NCBI GenBank assembly: GCA_030649935.1
Contig: JAUSFN010000022.1
Location: forward strand, 1-64,000
Source: Candidatus Planktophila sp.
Lineage (GTDB): Bacteria > Actinomycetota > Actinomycetes > Nanopelagicales > Nanopelagicaceae
Reading direction: 5' to 3'
DNA: 64,000 bases
Below are positions 48,503 through 57,028 of the stretch, one piece after another. The notes beneath the pieces were generated by a model. It worked only from the letters and a program-made list of their open reading frames with translations, searched no databases and was not told where the DNA came from. The position numbers were made by a program, and so were the translations under genes. Every line of letters begins with the position of its first letter. Positions within the stretch are counted from its first letter, which is position 1.

Positions 48503-48925
48503 ATGAAATCGAGCACCCAAAGTCGGATTGCACGCTCCGTTAGCCGAAGCAAACGTGACGTTTTCCTACGTACCGATTTCAGTAAATTTGGAACTCCCAG
48601 TCGAGTGACTCGCGGTATCAGTGAGCTAGTTAATAAAGGAAAGTTAATCAAACTTGGATATGGGGTTTATGCCAAAGCTGTGCCCAGCGCTATAACCGGA
48701 AACCCTGTACCTCGTAAAGTGCTCGAAACTCTCGCAGTTGAAACATTTAGTTTATTGGGGGTTCCCATCACAATGGGCAGCGCCCGGACTAACTATTCCA
48801 CTGGCACATCAACTCAAATTCCTATGTCCATTTCAGTTTCAACCGGCTCCACAAGAATTAATCGAAAATTGAAATTGGGCAACCGTGAGATCGCGTATGA
48901 GAAGCCTTTCCCTCGAACAAGTTAA
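48503..48925 (+). CDS. abiEi: AbiEi-type antitoxin (type IV module)
   Basis: A 140-residue protein with the N-terminal winged-helix of AbiEi/DUF6088 proteins. VFLRTDFSKFGTPSRVTRGISELVNKGKLIKLGYGVYAKA contains the recognition helix and the basic wing. The C-terminal half (YSTGTSTQIPMSISVSTGSTRINRKLKLGNREIAYE) is the conserved beta-rich part. It precedes and overlaps a nucleotidyltransferase toxin gene by 29 bases, the standard AbiE order. The family represses its own promoter, for which direct repeats upstream are good candidates. Confidence 0.85.
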   Translation: MKSSTQSRIARSVSRSKRDVFLRTDFSKFGTPSRVTRGISELVNKGKLIKLGYGVYAKAVPSAITGNPVPRKVLETLAVETFSLLGVPITMGSARTNYSTGTSTQIPMSISVSTGSTRINRKLKLGNREIAYEKPFPRTS

Positions 48926-49832
48926 GCTCATTGTTGATGCGGTCAATGAAGACCTCACACTTTTTTCAGCAGGAGCCCTTGAAAAAGATTTCCATCTTAC
49001 CGAAGTTCTGAGAGCGCTTAGCCGTGTTGAAAGTGGAGATTTCAAACTTAGCTTCTGCGGAGGAACGAGTTTAGTAAAAGCCCACGGCTGTCTTAATCGA
49101 ATGTCCGAAGATATCGATATCAAAATAGTTGATCAAGCGCTATTAAATAAATCGGCTACAAGGAGAAAACTCAATCTCCTTAAAGTTAGAATTACTAAGG
49201 CACTCACTGATGCAGATTTCCATATAGAAACAGTTGAGGCAAAGAATGAAAATAGGTTTTTAACTTACAACTTGATGTACAACCCGGTATTTCCAAAGGA
49301 AGTCAGCTTAAGAGCCGAAATTAAGTTAGAGATAACTTACGCGCAAGCTGCTTTGCCCCTTGAAAACCTCCCCATTAGAAGTATCTTACTCAGAGACATC
49401 GGATTTACCGAAACTGAACTTCTATTTCCCTGTATCGCACTGGAGCAAACGCAAGCTGAAAAGGTTCTCAGTTTTCTCCGACGATCAAGAAATTCACAAA
49501 TGAATAACAATATCGACGACACCTTAATTCGGCATATTCATGATGTGCATATCCTTGATAGCCTTAATCTGAATTTTCTGAGAGTAAAACAAGCCTTTAA
49601 TATGGCAATACTTGAAGATGTAGCCAAATTCAAAAATCAGGATTATGAGTTCGCTCATAATCCGAAATTAGTTCTTACTTCCACCTTGAATCAAGCCAAA
49701 TTTGATTCAACGCTTAAACCAGCATATATAAAATTTGTAACTAATCTTGTTGCAGGTGATGCTCCATCATTTGAATCGGCAATTTCTACTTTTTCGTCAG
49801 TGGCAGAAAAGTTAATCGAAACTATTAACTAA
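48897..49832 (+). CDS. abiEii: AbiEii-type nucleotidyltransferase toxin
   Basis: A 311-residue toxin from the ATG at 48897 (MRSLSLEQVKLIVDAV), inside the antitoxin gene's end. The nucleotidyltransferase core is LSFCGGTSLVKAHGCLNRMSEDIDIKI near residues 45-70, with GG-T/S and the catalytic SEDID. A helical C-terminal domain contains SFLRRSR and DTLIRHIHDVHILDS. AbiEii proteins are GTP-binding NTases that abort phage infection; a related group adds nucleotides to tRNA acceptor ends. That is notable because an unusual tRNA-like cluster lies 6 kb away, though no link is shown. Confidence 0.87.
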   Translation: MRSLSLEQVKLIVDAVNEDLTLFSAGALEKDFHLTEVLRALSRVESGDFKLSFCGGTSLVKAHGCLNRMSEDIDIKIVDQALLNKSATRRKLNLLKVRITKALTDADFHIETVEAKNENRFLTYNLMYNPVFPKEVSLRAEIKLEITYAQAALPLENLPIRSILLRDIGFTETELLFPCIALEQTQAEKVLSFLRRSRNSQMNNNIDDTLIRHIHDVHILDSLNLNFLRVKQAFNMAILEDVAKFKNQDYEFAHNPKLVLTSTLNQAKFDSTLKPAYIKFVTNLVAGDAPSFESAISTFSSVAEKLIETIN

Positions 49833-49858
49833 TTTTACCTTAATGTAATTATCCATAT

Positions 49859-50314
49859 TTATGCCAGCGCTTCTTTAATCTGATTCCCATGATCTCGGGG
49901 ATGATTTGAATATACCTTTAACCATTTCGCAATTGTGTACTCTCCGGATTCGCTGTGGACCCCGGACTTGCTCAAATCTGAATCCTTCAATCGCTTGAGA
50001 ATATCCAACGAAGCCGCTCTTACGGCAAGCAGCACAGCGGTAGAGTTTTCAACGGGGAGTTCGGTGTAACCCAAAATCTCATTGTTTGCCCAAGTCGCTT
50101 CGTCGTAACCCTGAATCAATGAGCCTTCGGGCTCTGCAATCAATCGACGTAATCGTACATACGACTGCGCTTCGCTATCGGCTAAATGGTGGATCACTTG
50201 ACGAGGCGACCATCCACCCACTTGATGCTTATCTAAATCATCGGTAGATAGCGATGCAATTATGTCGGCAACAAATTTAGTTGCTGCCTCATACTCAGCT
50301 GCAAGGGCTTCCAT
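49859..50314 (-). CDS. DinB-family protein
   Basis: A 151-residue four-helix protein of the DinB/YfiT superfamily. Possible metal ligands are the histidines in WSPRQVIHHLADSEAQSYVRLRRL and SNHPRDHGNQIKEAL at the C-terminus, the usual three-His arrangement. Members act as small-thiol-dependent transferases or have unknown roles. It is directly downstream of the YCII protein gene with no gap, so the two are one unit. Confidence 0.83.
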   Translation of the reverse strand: MEALAAEYEAATKFVADIIASLSTDDLDKHQVGGWSPRQVIHHLADSEAQSYVRLRRLIAEPEGSLIQGYDEATWANNEILGYTELPVENSTAVLLAVRAASLDILKRLKDSDLSKSGVHSESGEYTIAKWLKVYSNHPRDHGNQIKEALA

Positions 50315-50611
50315 TTACATCTCGACAGCTTCGTAAACCTGCACGCCTGTCTTACTTGGACAACTCTTTGCAATCGCAACAGCGGCATCCATGTCCAAGG
50401 CTTTTATCAGGGTGTAACCAGTGATTGGATTTTTATCAGCAGTTATCGCCGAAGTCGAATCCTTAGTAACGTTTAATCCCTCCATAAATGGATTACCCAT
50501 ATCAATAATACTTGCGTTAATAGAAGTAAACCAAGCCATCCACACATCCATGGAGTCATCTGCCGAAGCTTCATTTGGTTCAAAGTTATAAAGGAATACA
50601 AATTTTTTCAT
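50315..50611 (-). CDS. YCII-related protein
   Basis: A 98-residue protein of the DGPF/YCII ferredoxin-like family: KKFVFLYNFEP at the start, DVWMAWFTSINASIIDMGNPF, GYTLIKALDMDAAVAIAKSCPSKTGVQVYE at the end. The function of the family is uncertain. Similar proteins occur next to ECF sigma factors or in small stress operons; here only the DinB-family gene is adjacent. Confidence 0.82.
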   Translation of the reverse strand: MKKFVFLYNFEPNEASADDSMDVWMAWFTSINASIIDMGNPFMEGLNVTKDSTSAITADKNPITGYTLIKALDMDAAVAIAKSCPSKTGVQVYEAVEM

Positions 50612-50738
50612 TGATCTCTCCGAATCTGCATGGACGGGATCTCATCCATGGTGCGATTAATTTAATTCTTCGCACGCAAAATTGGAAGAGTTTTAAGGTG
50701 TCTTTTCAGCTAACAATTTCGTTAGATAACTAGAGCCT

Positions 50739-52877
50739 TCAAATGACCTTGAAAACCAACTCTTTGTCAGCCCCTGCGCTCACAACCACGTTCGATCCAT
50801 CGGGAATCTCGCCTTTGAGCAGCATGCTAGCCAATCGGTCACCAATCGACTTCTGAATCAAGCGTCGCAGAGGTCTGGCACCATATGCGGGATCAAAGCC
50901 ATGTTCGATCAGATAGTCCTGGGCGCTCTCATCGATCTCCATGGTTATCCGTCGATCGCTAAGGCGCTGAGCAAGTTCTTCAACAAGTAGGAACATGATC
51001 CGTGAAATCTCCGAAACGCCCAATCGATTAAAGATTACGATCTCATCGATTCGGTTCAGGAACTCAGGCTTGAAGTTTGCACGCACCATCTCCAACACAG
51101 CAGCCTCTTGCGCCGTGCGTTCTAAGCTTTGATCTACTAAATATTGCGAACCTAGGTTAGAGGTCATGATGATGATTGCATTTCTAAAATCAACGGTGCG
51201 ACCTTGGCCATCAGTTAACCGCCCATCATCAAAGACCTGTAACAAAAGGTCAAAGACTTCTGGGTGCGCCTTTTCCACTTCATCTAGCAGGATTACTGAA
51301 TATGGACGACGCCTTACCGCCTCAGTTAACTGTCCACCCTCGTCATAGCCCACATAGCCAGGGGGCGCACCGACCAGGCGCGAGACCGAAAACTTCTCGC
51401 CGTATTCGCTCATATCGATGCGCACCATCGCGCGTTCGTCATCGAATAAGAACAGCGCTAAAGCTTTAGCAAGTTCAGTTTTTCCAACACCGGTAGGACC
51501 AAGAAATAAGAATGATCCGGTTGGCCTATCGGGATCGGAAATCCCCGCACGCGATCTGCGAATTGCATCGGCAACCGCATGCACGGCACTTGCTTGTCCA
51601 ACTACTCGTTTTTCAAGCTCTGCATCTAAACCAAGCAAGCGTTCATTATCTGCCTGCAGTAATCGTCCAGTTGGAATCTTTGTCCACGCTGAAATAACTT
51701 CAGCAATATCATCAGCGCCGACTTCCTCTTTAACCATTGCGGTTTGCGAATTCACTTCATGGCGGGCTTTATTTAACTCACTTTCAATCTCGCGAATTTT
51801 CCCATACATCAACCGAGCTGCAGTCTCTAAATCTCCCACCCGCTGGGCTTTTTCGGCTTGAATGCGGGTAGCGTCTAACTGCTCCGTCAAATACCCAATT
51901 CGATCGAGTGCAGTTTTTTCCTTTTCCCAACGAGTACGAAACTCAGCCAGCAATACTTCAAAGCCTTTTAACTCAACGCGCAAATCATGTAAGCGTTGCT
52001 TGGAAGCCTCGTCCTTTTCTTTTGCAAGACCGAATTCCTCCATGCGCAAGCGATCCACGTTTCGTTGCAGTTGATCAATCTCTTCAGGCGATGAATCAAT
52101 TTCCATTCGAAGTCGTGATGCTGCTTCGTCCACTAAGTCAATGGCTTTATCGGGCAAAAATCTATGCGTGATGTAGCGATCAGATAAAGTCGCAGCTGCT
52201 ACTAGCGCACCATCGCTAATCGTCACTTTATGGTGAGCCTCATATTTTTCGCGCAAGCCGCGCAAAATAGCAATCGTGTCTTCAACCGATGGTTCGTTTA
52301 CTAAAACTTGTTGGAAACGGCGCTCGAGCGCGGCATCCTTTTCAATATATTTACGGTACTCATCTAAAGTGGTTGCACCAATCATGTGCAGCTCACCACG
52401 AGCAAGCAACGGCTTCAACATGTTGCCAGCATCTAGCGCTCCGGGCATCGCGCCCGCGCCAACAACGGTATGGAGCTCATCGATAAAAGTAATAATCTGA
52501 CCTTCGGCCGCCCTTATTTCATCGAGTACGGCCTTTAAGCGTTCTTCAAATTCACCGCGATATTTCGCACCCGCAATAATTGCGCCAAGATCCAGGGAGA
52601 CAACCTTCTTATCCTTTAACCCCGATGGCACATCCCCCGATGCAATACGCAAAGCAAGAGCATCAACAATCGCCGTCTTGCCGGTTCCGGGTTCGCCAAT
52701 GAGCACAGGATTATTTTTGGTGCGACGTGATAAGACTTGTATGGTTCGACGAACTTCGTTATCTCGCCCAATGACTGGATCTAACTTTCCATCGCGAGCA
52801 CGTTGGGTAATATCAACGCCATACTGCTCTAGCGCACTCTTTTCTTCCTGCCCCTGTTCCAGGGTGGACTGGCTCAT
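50739..52877 (-). CDS. clpB: ClpB-type disaggregase lacking the N-terminal domain
   Basis: A 712-residue Hsp100 chaperone. It contains AAA-1 with Walker A GEPGTGKT and Walker [10 protein letters not shown], the coiled-coil middle domain (about residues 210-330, [15 protein letters not shown]...[20 protein letters not shown]) that marks ClpB, and AAA-2 with [14 protein letters not shown] and [12 protein letters not shown]. The roughly 150-residue Clp N domain is absent. The ATG at 52877 follows AAGGGG and no N-domain coding is present upstream, so this is a naturally short form, comparable to the internally initiated ClpB of other bacteria. Expected role: protein disaggregation with DnaK. Confidence 0.93.
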   Translation of the reverse strand: MSQSTLEQGQEEKSALEQYGVDITQRARDGKLDPVIGRDNEVRRTIQVLSRRTKNNPVLIGEPGTGKTAIVDALALRIASGDVPSGLKDKKVVSLDLGAIIAGAKYRGEFEERLKAVLDEIRAAEGQIITFIDELHTVVGAGAMPGALDAGNMLKPLLARGELHMIGATTLDEYRKYIEKDAALERRFQQVLVNEPSVEDTIAILRGLREKYEAHHKVTISDGALVAAATLSDRYITHRFLPDKAIDLVDEAASRLRMEIDSSPEEIDQLQRNVDRLRMEEFGLAKEKDEASKQRLHDLRVELKGFEVLLAEFRTRWEKEKTALDRIGYLTEQLDATRIQAEKAQRVGDLETAARLMYGKIREIESELNKARHEVNSQTAMVKEEVGADDIAEVISAWTKIPTGRLLQADNERLLGLDAELEKRVVGQASAVHAVADAIRRSRAGISDPDRPTGSFLFLGPTGVGKTELAKALALFLFDDERAMVRIDMSEYGEKFSVSRLVGAPPGYVGYDEGGQLTEAVRRRPYSVILLDEVEKAHPEVFDLLLQVFDDGRLTDGQGRTVDFRNAIIIMTSNLGSQYLVDQSLERTAQEAAVLEMVRANFKPEFLNRIDEIVIFNRLGVSEISRIMFLLVEELAQRLSDRRITMEIDESAQDYLIEHGFDPAYGARPLRRLIQKSIGDRLASMLLKGEIPDGSNVVVSAGADKELVFKVI

Positions 52878-52942
52878 TTTCGACCCCTTTCGACTGCGCA
52901 TCGACGTTCGCATCCACTAGCGATAACGCCAGAAACCTCATT

Positions 52943-52966
52943 TCTATTTCCACATATAAAAATAGA
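52943..52966. promoter_or_regulatory. 7-bp inverted repeat in the clpB upstream region
   Basis: TCTATTT and AAATAGA are perfect inverted arms with a 10-bp spacer, 67-90 bp before the clpB start and 47 bp before the divergent gene at 53013. It does not resemble the HspR HAIR sequence. It may be an operator or a chance A/T-rich match. Confidence 0.3.
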
Positions 52967-53012
52967 CCTATATTCACTGCACAGCTTCGGTGCCAGCCCT
53001 TAATCTGTATCC

Positions 53013-53564
53013 ATGCCACCTAAAGATCCAACTCGAGAAGCCCACTTCCCCGCCATTGAAAAACGCTACGGCGAAAAAATGGCCTACTGGTTTAGAGTCA
53101 TGGCCACACTCGAGGGCAAGAAATATCTAGAACAGATCGCCCACCTAAAAGAGAGCTACGGATTTTCCCAAACCCATGCCAACGCCTTGGTAATGTACTC
53201 ACGCGGATCCACATCATCGCGCCGCTTTGAAACGCCAAAGGATTACTTCAAAACCCTAAGCCCCGAGCAACGAAAAACGATCAAGGCGATCTTCGCAGCG
53301 ATCACAGGTAAGTATCCCAAATTAGAGCTGGTGATCGCCTGGAACCAACCAATGCTTCGACTTGATAAAAAATACATCTTTGGCGTATCAACGACTAAAA
53401 ATTACATTCTCTTAGCTCCCTTTAGCGCCGATGTATTAGATGCCTTCAGACCAAAACTAAGTGAATACACAGTCAATAAGAAAACAATCGCAGTTCCAAA
53501 CGATTGGTCGGTCGATACCAAATTGCTACTAGGGATGGCAAAGATGAGAATGGCTGAGAGTTAA
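53013..53564 (+). CDS. DUF4287 + DUF1801 protein
   Basis: A 183-residue cytoplasmic protein with two small domains. Residues 8-70 look like DUF4287 (HFPAIEKRYGEKMAYWFRVM...LKESYGFSQTHANALVMYSRG). Residues 80-180 look like the DUF1801/YdhG frataxin-like fold (FKTLSPEQRKTIKAIFAAI, LELVIAWNQPMLRLDKKYIFGVS, AVPNDWSVDTKLLLGMAKMRM). YdhG-type proteins have been linked to iron handling, but no activity is established here. It is divergent from clpB. Confidence 0.8.
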   Translation: MPPKDPTREAHFPAIEKRYGEKMAYWFRVMATLEGKKYLEQIAHLKESYGFSQTHANALVMYSRGSTSSRRFETPKDYFKTLSPEQRKTIKAIFAAITGKYPKLELVIAWNQPMLRLDKKYIFGVSTTKNYILLAPFSADVLDAFRPKLSEYTVNKKTIAVPNDWSVDTKLLLGMAKMRMAES

Positions 53565-53610
53565 AATCGAGTGCTGGCCTTTTGTATCTCGAACTCGGTA
53601 CTCTCTGTCT

Positions 53611-54747
53611 GTGCGCAAAAACTTACTCAGAATATTTACTGTCGTCACATTGATCTCCTTGACGTGGCCAGTGCAGATATCTCTGGCTAATCCAAATGAA
53701 ATACAGCTAGAGATTGAAAGCATCGATACACCCACTGTTCAAGTTCAAGGCTCTAACGGAGAGCGCGGAGCTGCACTAGCACGTCTTGCAGATGGTCGCT
53801 TACTTCTAGGTGGCGGTGCTAGCGGGCTCAATCTCTATCTCTATGATTTAAACGGTGGTACTCAAACTCTGCTTGGGCGAGCAGGTAGTCCTAGTGAGCG
53901 CATCAATGATTCACGGTTTGCAATCACTGATATCGCCGTTTTGCGCAAATCTGCAAATACTCTTCAATTAGTTATCTCCTACCCGCGGTATGACCGAGCT
54001 AAAGAGTGCGTATCGGTTGTTCTCTACTCTTATACCGCCGACATTGGAATCAAGCCTTCGTTAAAACGCGGAAAACTCTGGTTTAAAAGCAAGCCCTGCG
54101 TTCCAATTAGCGCAGTGCAGCATGCATCTGGTCGCATTGCAACTATTGATAAAAAATCTCTCTATCTCACAGTCGGCGATTTAGGTTATACCGAGATCGG
54201 TAACAGGACTAAACGCGCGGATTTAGGTTCAGTCTTTAAGATAAGCGCAAACAAAGTAGTCAAGATTTCTTCAGGACATAGAAATGCCCAAGGAATACTT
54301 CGAATCGGCAAGCATCTCTACATATCAGAACACGGTCCACGTGGCGGAGATGAACTTAATTTAATCGAAACCGGTGGCGATTACGGATGGCCCTTCGTGA
54401 CCTATGGCGAACCATATAGTTCAGGAGATTACGTAAAACCAACTAATACCGGTACTCACGAAGGCTATAAGAAGCCGCTGTATTACTGGGTTCCATCAGT
54501 TGCCCCCACTGAGTTGATTCAATTACCCGCTGATAAATCCTGGGGTCCATGGTCTTCATACATTGTGATGGGTACTTTAAGAGAAGAGGCGTTAATTTTT
54601 ATCGAAATGCTGGATCGACGCCAGATTGGCAAAGTCGTGAAGGTGGATGTGGGTGAGCGAATTCGAGATCTAGATCTATCAATAGGTGGCTCAATAATCG
54701 CAACGACTGATAGTGGAAAACTCCTCGTTATTAATCTAGCCGGTTAG
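53611..54747 (+). CDS. Secreted PQQ-dependent-type sugar dehydrogenase (beta-propeller)
   Basis: A 378-residue exported protein with signal peptide (VRKNLLRIFTVVTLISLTWPVQISLA). It belongs to the glucose/sorbosone dehydrogenase family: RLADGRLLLGGG near residue 65, SSGHRNAQGILRIGKHLYISEHGPRGGDELNLI with the His-Gly-Pro loop, then GGDYGWPFVTYGEPYSSGDY. Start is GTG at 53611. Relatives oxidise aldoses with PQQ, but the family is broad and the enzyme may have another substrate. No pqq synthesis genes are seen in the window. Confidence 0.83.
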   Translation: MRKNLLRIFTVVTLISLTWPVQISLANPNEIQLEIESIDTPTVQVQGSNGERGAALARLADGRLLLGGGASGLNLYLYDLNGGTQTLLGRAGSPSERINDSRFAITDIAVLRKSANTLQLVISYPRYDRAKECVSVVLYSYTADIGIKPSLKRGKLWFKSKPCVPISAVQHASGRIATIDKKSLYLTVGDLGYTEIGNRTKRADLGSVFKISANKVVKISSGHRNAQGILRIGKHLYISEHGPRGGDELNLIETGGDYGWPFVTYGEPYSSGDYVKPTNTGTHEGYKKPLYYWVPSVAPTELIQLPADKSWGPWSSYIVMGTLREEALIFIEMLDRRQIGKVVKVDVGERIRDLDLSIGGSIIATTDSGKLLVINLAG

Positions 54748-54844
54748 TACGAATTCTCGTTTTTCAGAGTAGTTTCACTCAATACCAACGCTCCATTAAC
54801 CCACAGTTATCAATCTCGTCACATGCGCGCGCGATTATGCATCC

Positions 54845-55024
54845 GTGCATCTATTACATATTCCGATTTACTTTCACACATACCGCCAGCAAGTCGATGA
54901 ATACACCAAGCTAGAACTCGATCAGCAATCACGTCTTAGTCGCATCCGTCGCGACACTCAAACTTTCGATGAAGAGCTCGCCCGCCAAGCTGTATTGATC
55001 GATCACAGCAGGAGCATCGCCTAA
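54845..55024 (+). other. Open frame of 59 codons, possible remnant gene
   Basis: A frame starting at GTG 54845 (VHLLHIPIYFHTYRQQVDEY...) has a highly charged helical composition (LELDQQSRLSRIRRDTQTFDEELARQ) more like a protein than chance. It has no ribosome site and no recognised relative. It lies in the 336-bp gap 54748-55083, which otherwise holds only a degenerate copy of the ACTCGG repeat near 54755. It may be the C-terminal remnant of a deleted gene. Confidence 0.25.
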
Positions 55025-55083
55025 ACAGCACAGCTCTGGCCCTATCGCGATTTAATCCAAACGCATCGACCCCATTGGGTATC

Positions 55084-55884
55084 TCAGGACTTAAAGTTCT
55101 TGCCACCATCGCGAGAGACGAAGATTGCCTCGGCAGTCACTGCAACGAAAATCTTTGCATTTACCGAGATGCTACCGATCTCAGTAGATAACATTGCAAT
55201 CTTTTTCCAACTCTTTCCACTATCAACTGAGCGATAGATCGCCTTTCCGGAAGATGCATAGAGAGTTGTTCCTACAATTTCTACCGCACTCCACTTCAGC
55301 GAAGATTTCATAGAAGTTGTTGTTTTAAAGGCATTGGTGGTTTGCAATAATTTCCCCGACGCAAGAGCAAGCGCGCTGCCACTCTTGGTGCCCAGCACCG
55401 CGATGTCTGAATACTTATTTGCACCCAACTTTCGCCATTTCTTGCCGCGGTCTGAGGAATACATCAACTGCCCGCTGCTTGAATCAGCGCCATAGATTTC
55501 GTTTTTACCGACCTCTAACATATGAAAATCAACTTCACCTTGCAGCGAAACTTTCTTCCACGACTTTCCCCCATCCGTAGATGAAAGGAGTCCGATTGGA
55601 TTAGGAAGATTTGAATTAGCCCCTGGGTGGCCACTGGAATAAAGGGTTCGCCCATAAGGAGCTAACCCCATCACATCAAAATCATCCCTACCTATTTTCT
55701 TCATCAAATTCGCAGCTAAATACTCATAGAGACCTTCGTGCGTATTGAGCAGAACCCGATCCCCAAATACCTTCACATCATGAATATGTGAGACCGATCC
55801 ATAGGTAGCTGCAAAACTCTGCGGCACCCACGTCAACGTGCCAATTAACGCTATGGCCAACCCCGCATTTACAGATTTTCGCAT
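55084..55884 (-). CDS. Secreted BNR/Asp-box beta-propeller protein (F510_1955-like)
   Basis: A 266-residue exported protein with signal peptide (MRKSVNAGLAIALIGTLTWVPQSFA). Four Asp-box repeats are visible: SSTDGGKSW, SSDRGKKW, SVDSGKSW and SRDGGKNF, spaced about 40-60 residues. The N-terminal part has HIHDVKVFGDRVLLNTHEGLYEY, as in the F510_1955 family annotated as glycosylhydrolase-like. Asp-box propellers often bind or cleave glycans, but catalytic residues are not evident. It is convergent with the sugar-dehydrogenase-like gene. Confidence 0.78.
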   Translation of the reverse strand: MRKSVNAGLAIALIGTLTWVPQSFAATYGSVSHIHDVKVFGDRVLLNTHEGLYEYLAANLMKKIGRDDFDVMGLAPYGRTLYSSGHPGANSNLPNPIGLLSSTDGGKSWKKVSLQGEVDFHMLEVGKNEIYGADSSSGQLMYSSDRGKKWRKLGANKYSDIAVLGTKSGSALALASGKLLQTTNAFKTTTSMKSSLKWSAVEIVGTTLYASSGKAIYRSVDSGKSWKKIAMLSTEIGSISVNAKIFVAVTAEAIFVSRDGGKNFKS

Positions 55885-55942
55885 GAACTAATTCTATCCG
55901 CGCTTGATTTATTCCGCTCGGCTGAGCCTAATTTGGCAGAAA

Positions 55943-55967
55943 TACTCGTCACTCGGAGTAGTTTCAC
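55943..55967. repeat. Dispersed ACTCGG repeat, copy 1
   Basis: TACTCGTCACTCGGAGTAG followed by TTTCAC. It is nearly identical to copies at 56772 and 57838, and related in its core to sequences at 54755, 62450 and 63397. It lies about 55 bp before the -10 of the plus-strand unit at 56023. Confidence 0.7.
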
Positions 55968-56022
55968 TAAACCCACCACGCATTCAAATATCGATTCACA
56001 AAAACACCAGGGGCCCAACCAG

Positions 56023-56107
56023 TGTTAAGATTCGAAAGCGTTATGGAGTTGAATATTCACAGAGTTGCACAACTAAACCTCGTAGAGAAATCCGCGGGGT
56101 TTTTTTT
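56023..56107 (+). ncRNA. Short plus-strand transcription unit 0 with shared terminator
   Basis: An extended -10 (TGTTAAGAT, 56023-56031) is followed about 50 bases later by the terminator. The terminator has arms AAACCTCGTAGA and TCCGCGGGG plus TTTTTTTT around a GAAA loop, a slightly diverged form of that in the sister units. The short transcript (about 70 nt) contains GAGTTGCACAACT just before the stem. No neighbouring tRNA matches it. Sequence upstream (CAAATATCG...CCAG) resembles that of unit 4 at 57914. Confidence 0.5.
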
Positions 56108-56125
56108 GTGGGCTTGAAATCCAAA

Positions 56126-56155
56126 GTGGCCCTACGCGACTAACCGTAAGGCCAC
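56126..56155 (-). terminator. Hairpin terminator behind the tRNA-like gene at 56166
   Basis: On the minus strand, arms GTGGCCTTACG and CGTAGGGCCAC form an 11-bp stem with one G-U pair, followed by TTTGGATTT. A decayed relative lies at 63853-63880. Confidence 0.6.
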
Positions 56156-56165
56156 CTAGTGTGCG

Positions 56166-56239
56166 TGTCACTGACGAGATTCGAACTCGCGACCTGCAAC
56201 ATAGTCGGTGTGCTGCTCTATCCTCTGAGCTACAGCGAC
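56166..56239 (-). tRNA. Arg-type tRNA-like gene with abnormal anticodon arm (C)
   Basis: A cloverleaf with acceptor GTCGCTG/CAGTGAC (one G-U), D arm GCTC-AGAGGATA-GAGC with the A20 of Arg tRNAs, and T arm GCGAG-TTCGAAT-CTCGT. The discriminator is A and no CCA is encoded. The anticodon arm is 18 nt (GCACACCGACTATGTTGC), one longer than normal. The best fold has a bulged T in the 3' strand and the loop CCGACTA, with C rather than U at position 33. Isotype cannot be assigned. Its 5' half has a degenerate complement in the plus-strand unit at 56313. Confidence 0.6.
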
Positions 56240-56312
56240 ACGCAGTGATGAACTTATGCGAAATTCATTCCCGCATCCCTTGAGGTAACAGTGGCTGTGG
56301 ACAATCCAGTGG

Positions 56313-56404
56313 TGCTAATATGCAACCACATAGTCAGTGTGCCCTCGTTAATCACGAGTTACAGAAGATAAACCCCGTAGAGAAATCTGCGGGGTTTATT
56401 TTTT
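56313..56404 (+). ncRNA. Short plus-strand unit 1, complementary to the tRNA-like gene C
   Basis: Extended -10 TGCTAATAT (56313-56321) predicts a start near 56328. From there the RNA reads CACATAGTCAGTGTGC, then CTCGTTAATCACGAG (hairpin) and GAGTTACAG. It aligns with the complement of the anticodon arm, D arm and first acceptor bases of the tRNA-like gene at 56166. It ends in the terminator AAACCCCGTAGA-GAAA-TCTGCGGGGTTT plus ATTTTTT (56370-56404). Predicted length about 75 nt. No ORF. Confidence 0.55.
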
Positions 56405-56586
56405 GCAGAATTGTTTCGCATCAGTCGCATTTATTCACAGGCGCTGAAGCAAATTGCTTGACTGCCAACACTTTCAATTACATTCCACTCGCCTGAATTC
56501 CTTATCTCACATCAGTAAGCACGCCGCCAGCGTCACTTATTGATTTCCCAACACCCGTTGGGAATAGAGAAAGGAAGTGCAAATGA

Positions 56587-56706
56587 ATGAATCTAAATTA
56601 TTGTGCGATGTTAATCATCGCGCTTGCCAATCTCGGAATTCGTTTCTGGGAAATGCGAAAGGCCCGTCGGAGAAATACCGACGGACCCGATCAGCTAGCC
56701 GACTGA
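56587..56706 (+). CDS. 39-residue basic amphipathic peptide, copy 1
   Basis: A frame of 39 codons beginning at the second of two close ATGs, nine bases behind GGAAG. The N-terminal half is hydrophobic (CAMLIIALANL, residues 6-16) and the C-terminal half strongly basic (WEMRKARRRNTDGPDQ). A peptide of identical length and plan is encoded in the second copy (57654). Between the copies six third-position changes are silent, others are mostly conservative, and both frames stay open; the alternative first-ATG frame is stopped after five codons in copy 2. The fold resembles small membrane-active or toxin-like peptides. No family recognised. Confidence 0.5.
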   Translation: MNLNYCAMLIIALANLGIRFWEMRKARRRNTDGPDQLAD

Positions 56707-56771
56707 TTTCGCATAAGGCAGTTGGGTCGGGATAAGGCACCCCGATTCAACTTCACTAATTAAAGCAGAAA

Positions 56772-56796
56772 AACTCGTCACTCGGAGTAGTTTCAC
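56772..56796. repeat. Dispersed ACTCGG repeat, copy 2
   Basis: AACTCGTCACTCGGAGTAG followed by TTTCAC, at the right end of the ~370-bp element copy 1, just before the terminator of the tRNA-like gene at 56870. Confidence 0.7.
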
Positions 56797-56831
56797 TTCA
56801 GCACCAATTAAATAATCCTGCGAAATTAGAT

Positions 56832-56864
56832 GTGGCTCCACGCAATTAAATTACGCAGAGCCAC
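56832..56864 (-). terminator. Hairpin terminator behind the tRNA-like gene at 56870
   Basis: Minus-strand arms GTGGCTCTGCG and CGTGGAGCCAC pair with small internal mismatches around TAATTTAATT, 5 bases after the encoded CCA. The T-run behind it is weak. Confidence 0.5.
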
Positions 56865-56869
56865 CGAGG

Positions 56870-56946
56870 TGGTGCCCCCGACAGGATTTGAACCTGCAAC
56901 CTCTTCCTTCGGCAAAGTAGCGCTCTATCCATTGAGCTACGAGGGC
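56870..56946 (-). tRNA. Arg-type tRNA-like gene with abnormal anticodon arm (A), CCA encoded
   Basis: Acceptor GCCCTCG/CGGGGGC, D arm GCTC-AATGGATA-GAGC with A20, variable loop AGGTT, T arm GCAGG-TTCAAAT-CCTGT, discriminator A and an encoded CCA. The body matches actinobacterial Arg tRNAs. The anticodon arm is 18 nt (CTACTTTGCCGAAGGAAG): with a five-pair stem (one A-A mismatch) the loop has eight bases, TTGCCGAA, i.e. U33 followed by GCCG and AA. A seven-base reading would give anticodon GCC, which is not Arg. A complement of its 5' half lies in the unit at 57029. Confidence 0.65.
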
Positions 56947-57028
56947 ACCTGTGTAAAGTAGAGATTTTTAGATTAGTTCATCAGTTTGAAAACTTTCCGG
57001 TGGATAACTAATACAAAGCCTCCTCTAC

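Larger units (their letters stand above)
56431..56800. repeat. ~370-bp element, copy 1
   Basis: From TTATTCACAGGC to the ACTCGG repeat, this segment is closely similar to 57498-57862. It contains, in order: a CCCAAC...GTTGGG-type hairpin, a ribosome site, a 39-codon frame, a perfect stem CCGTCGG/CCGACGG with loop AGAAATA, and a second stem GTTGGGTCGGG/CCCGATTCAAC. The ACTCGG repeat closes it. Confidence 0.8.

Noticed and set aside
52914-53012. HspR HAIR operator at clpB
   Set aside because: No CTTGAGT-N7-ACTCAAG-like sequence; only an A/T-rich 7-bp inverted repeat is present.
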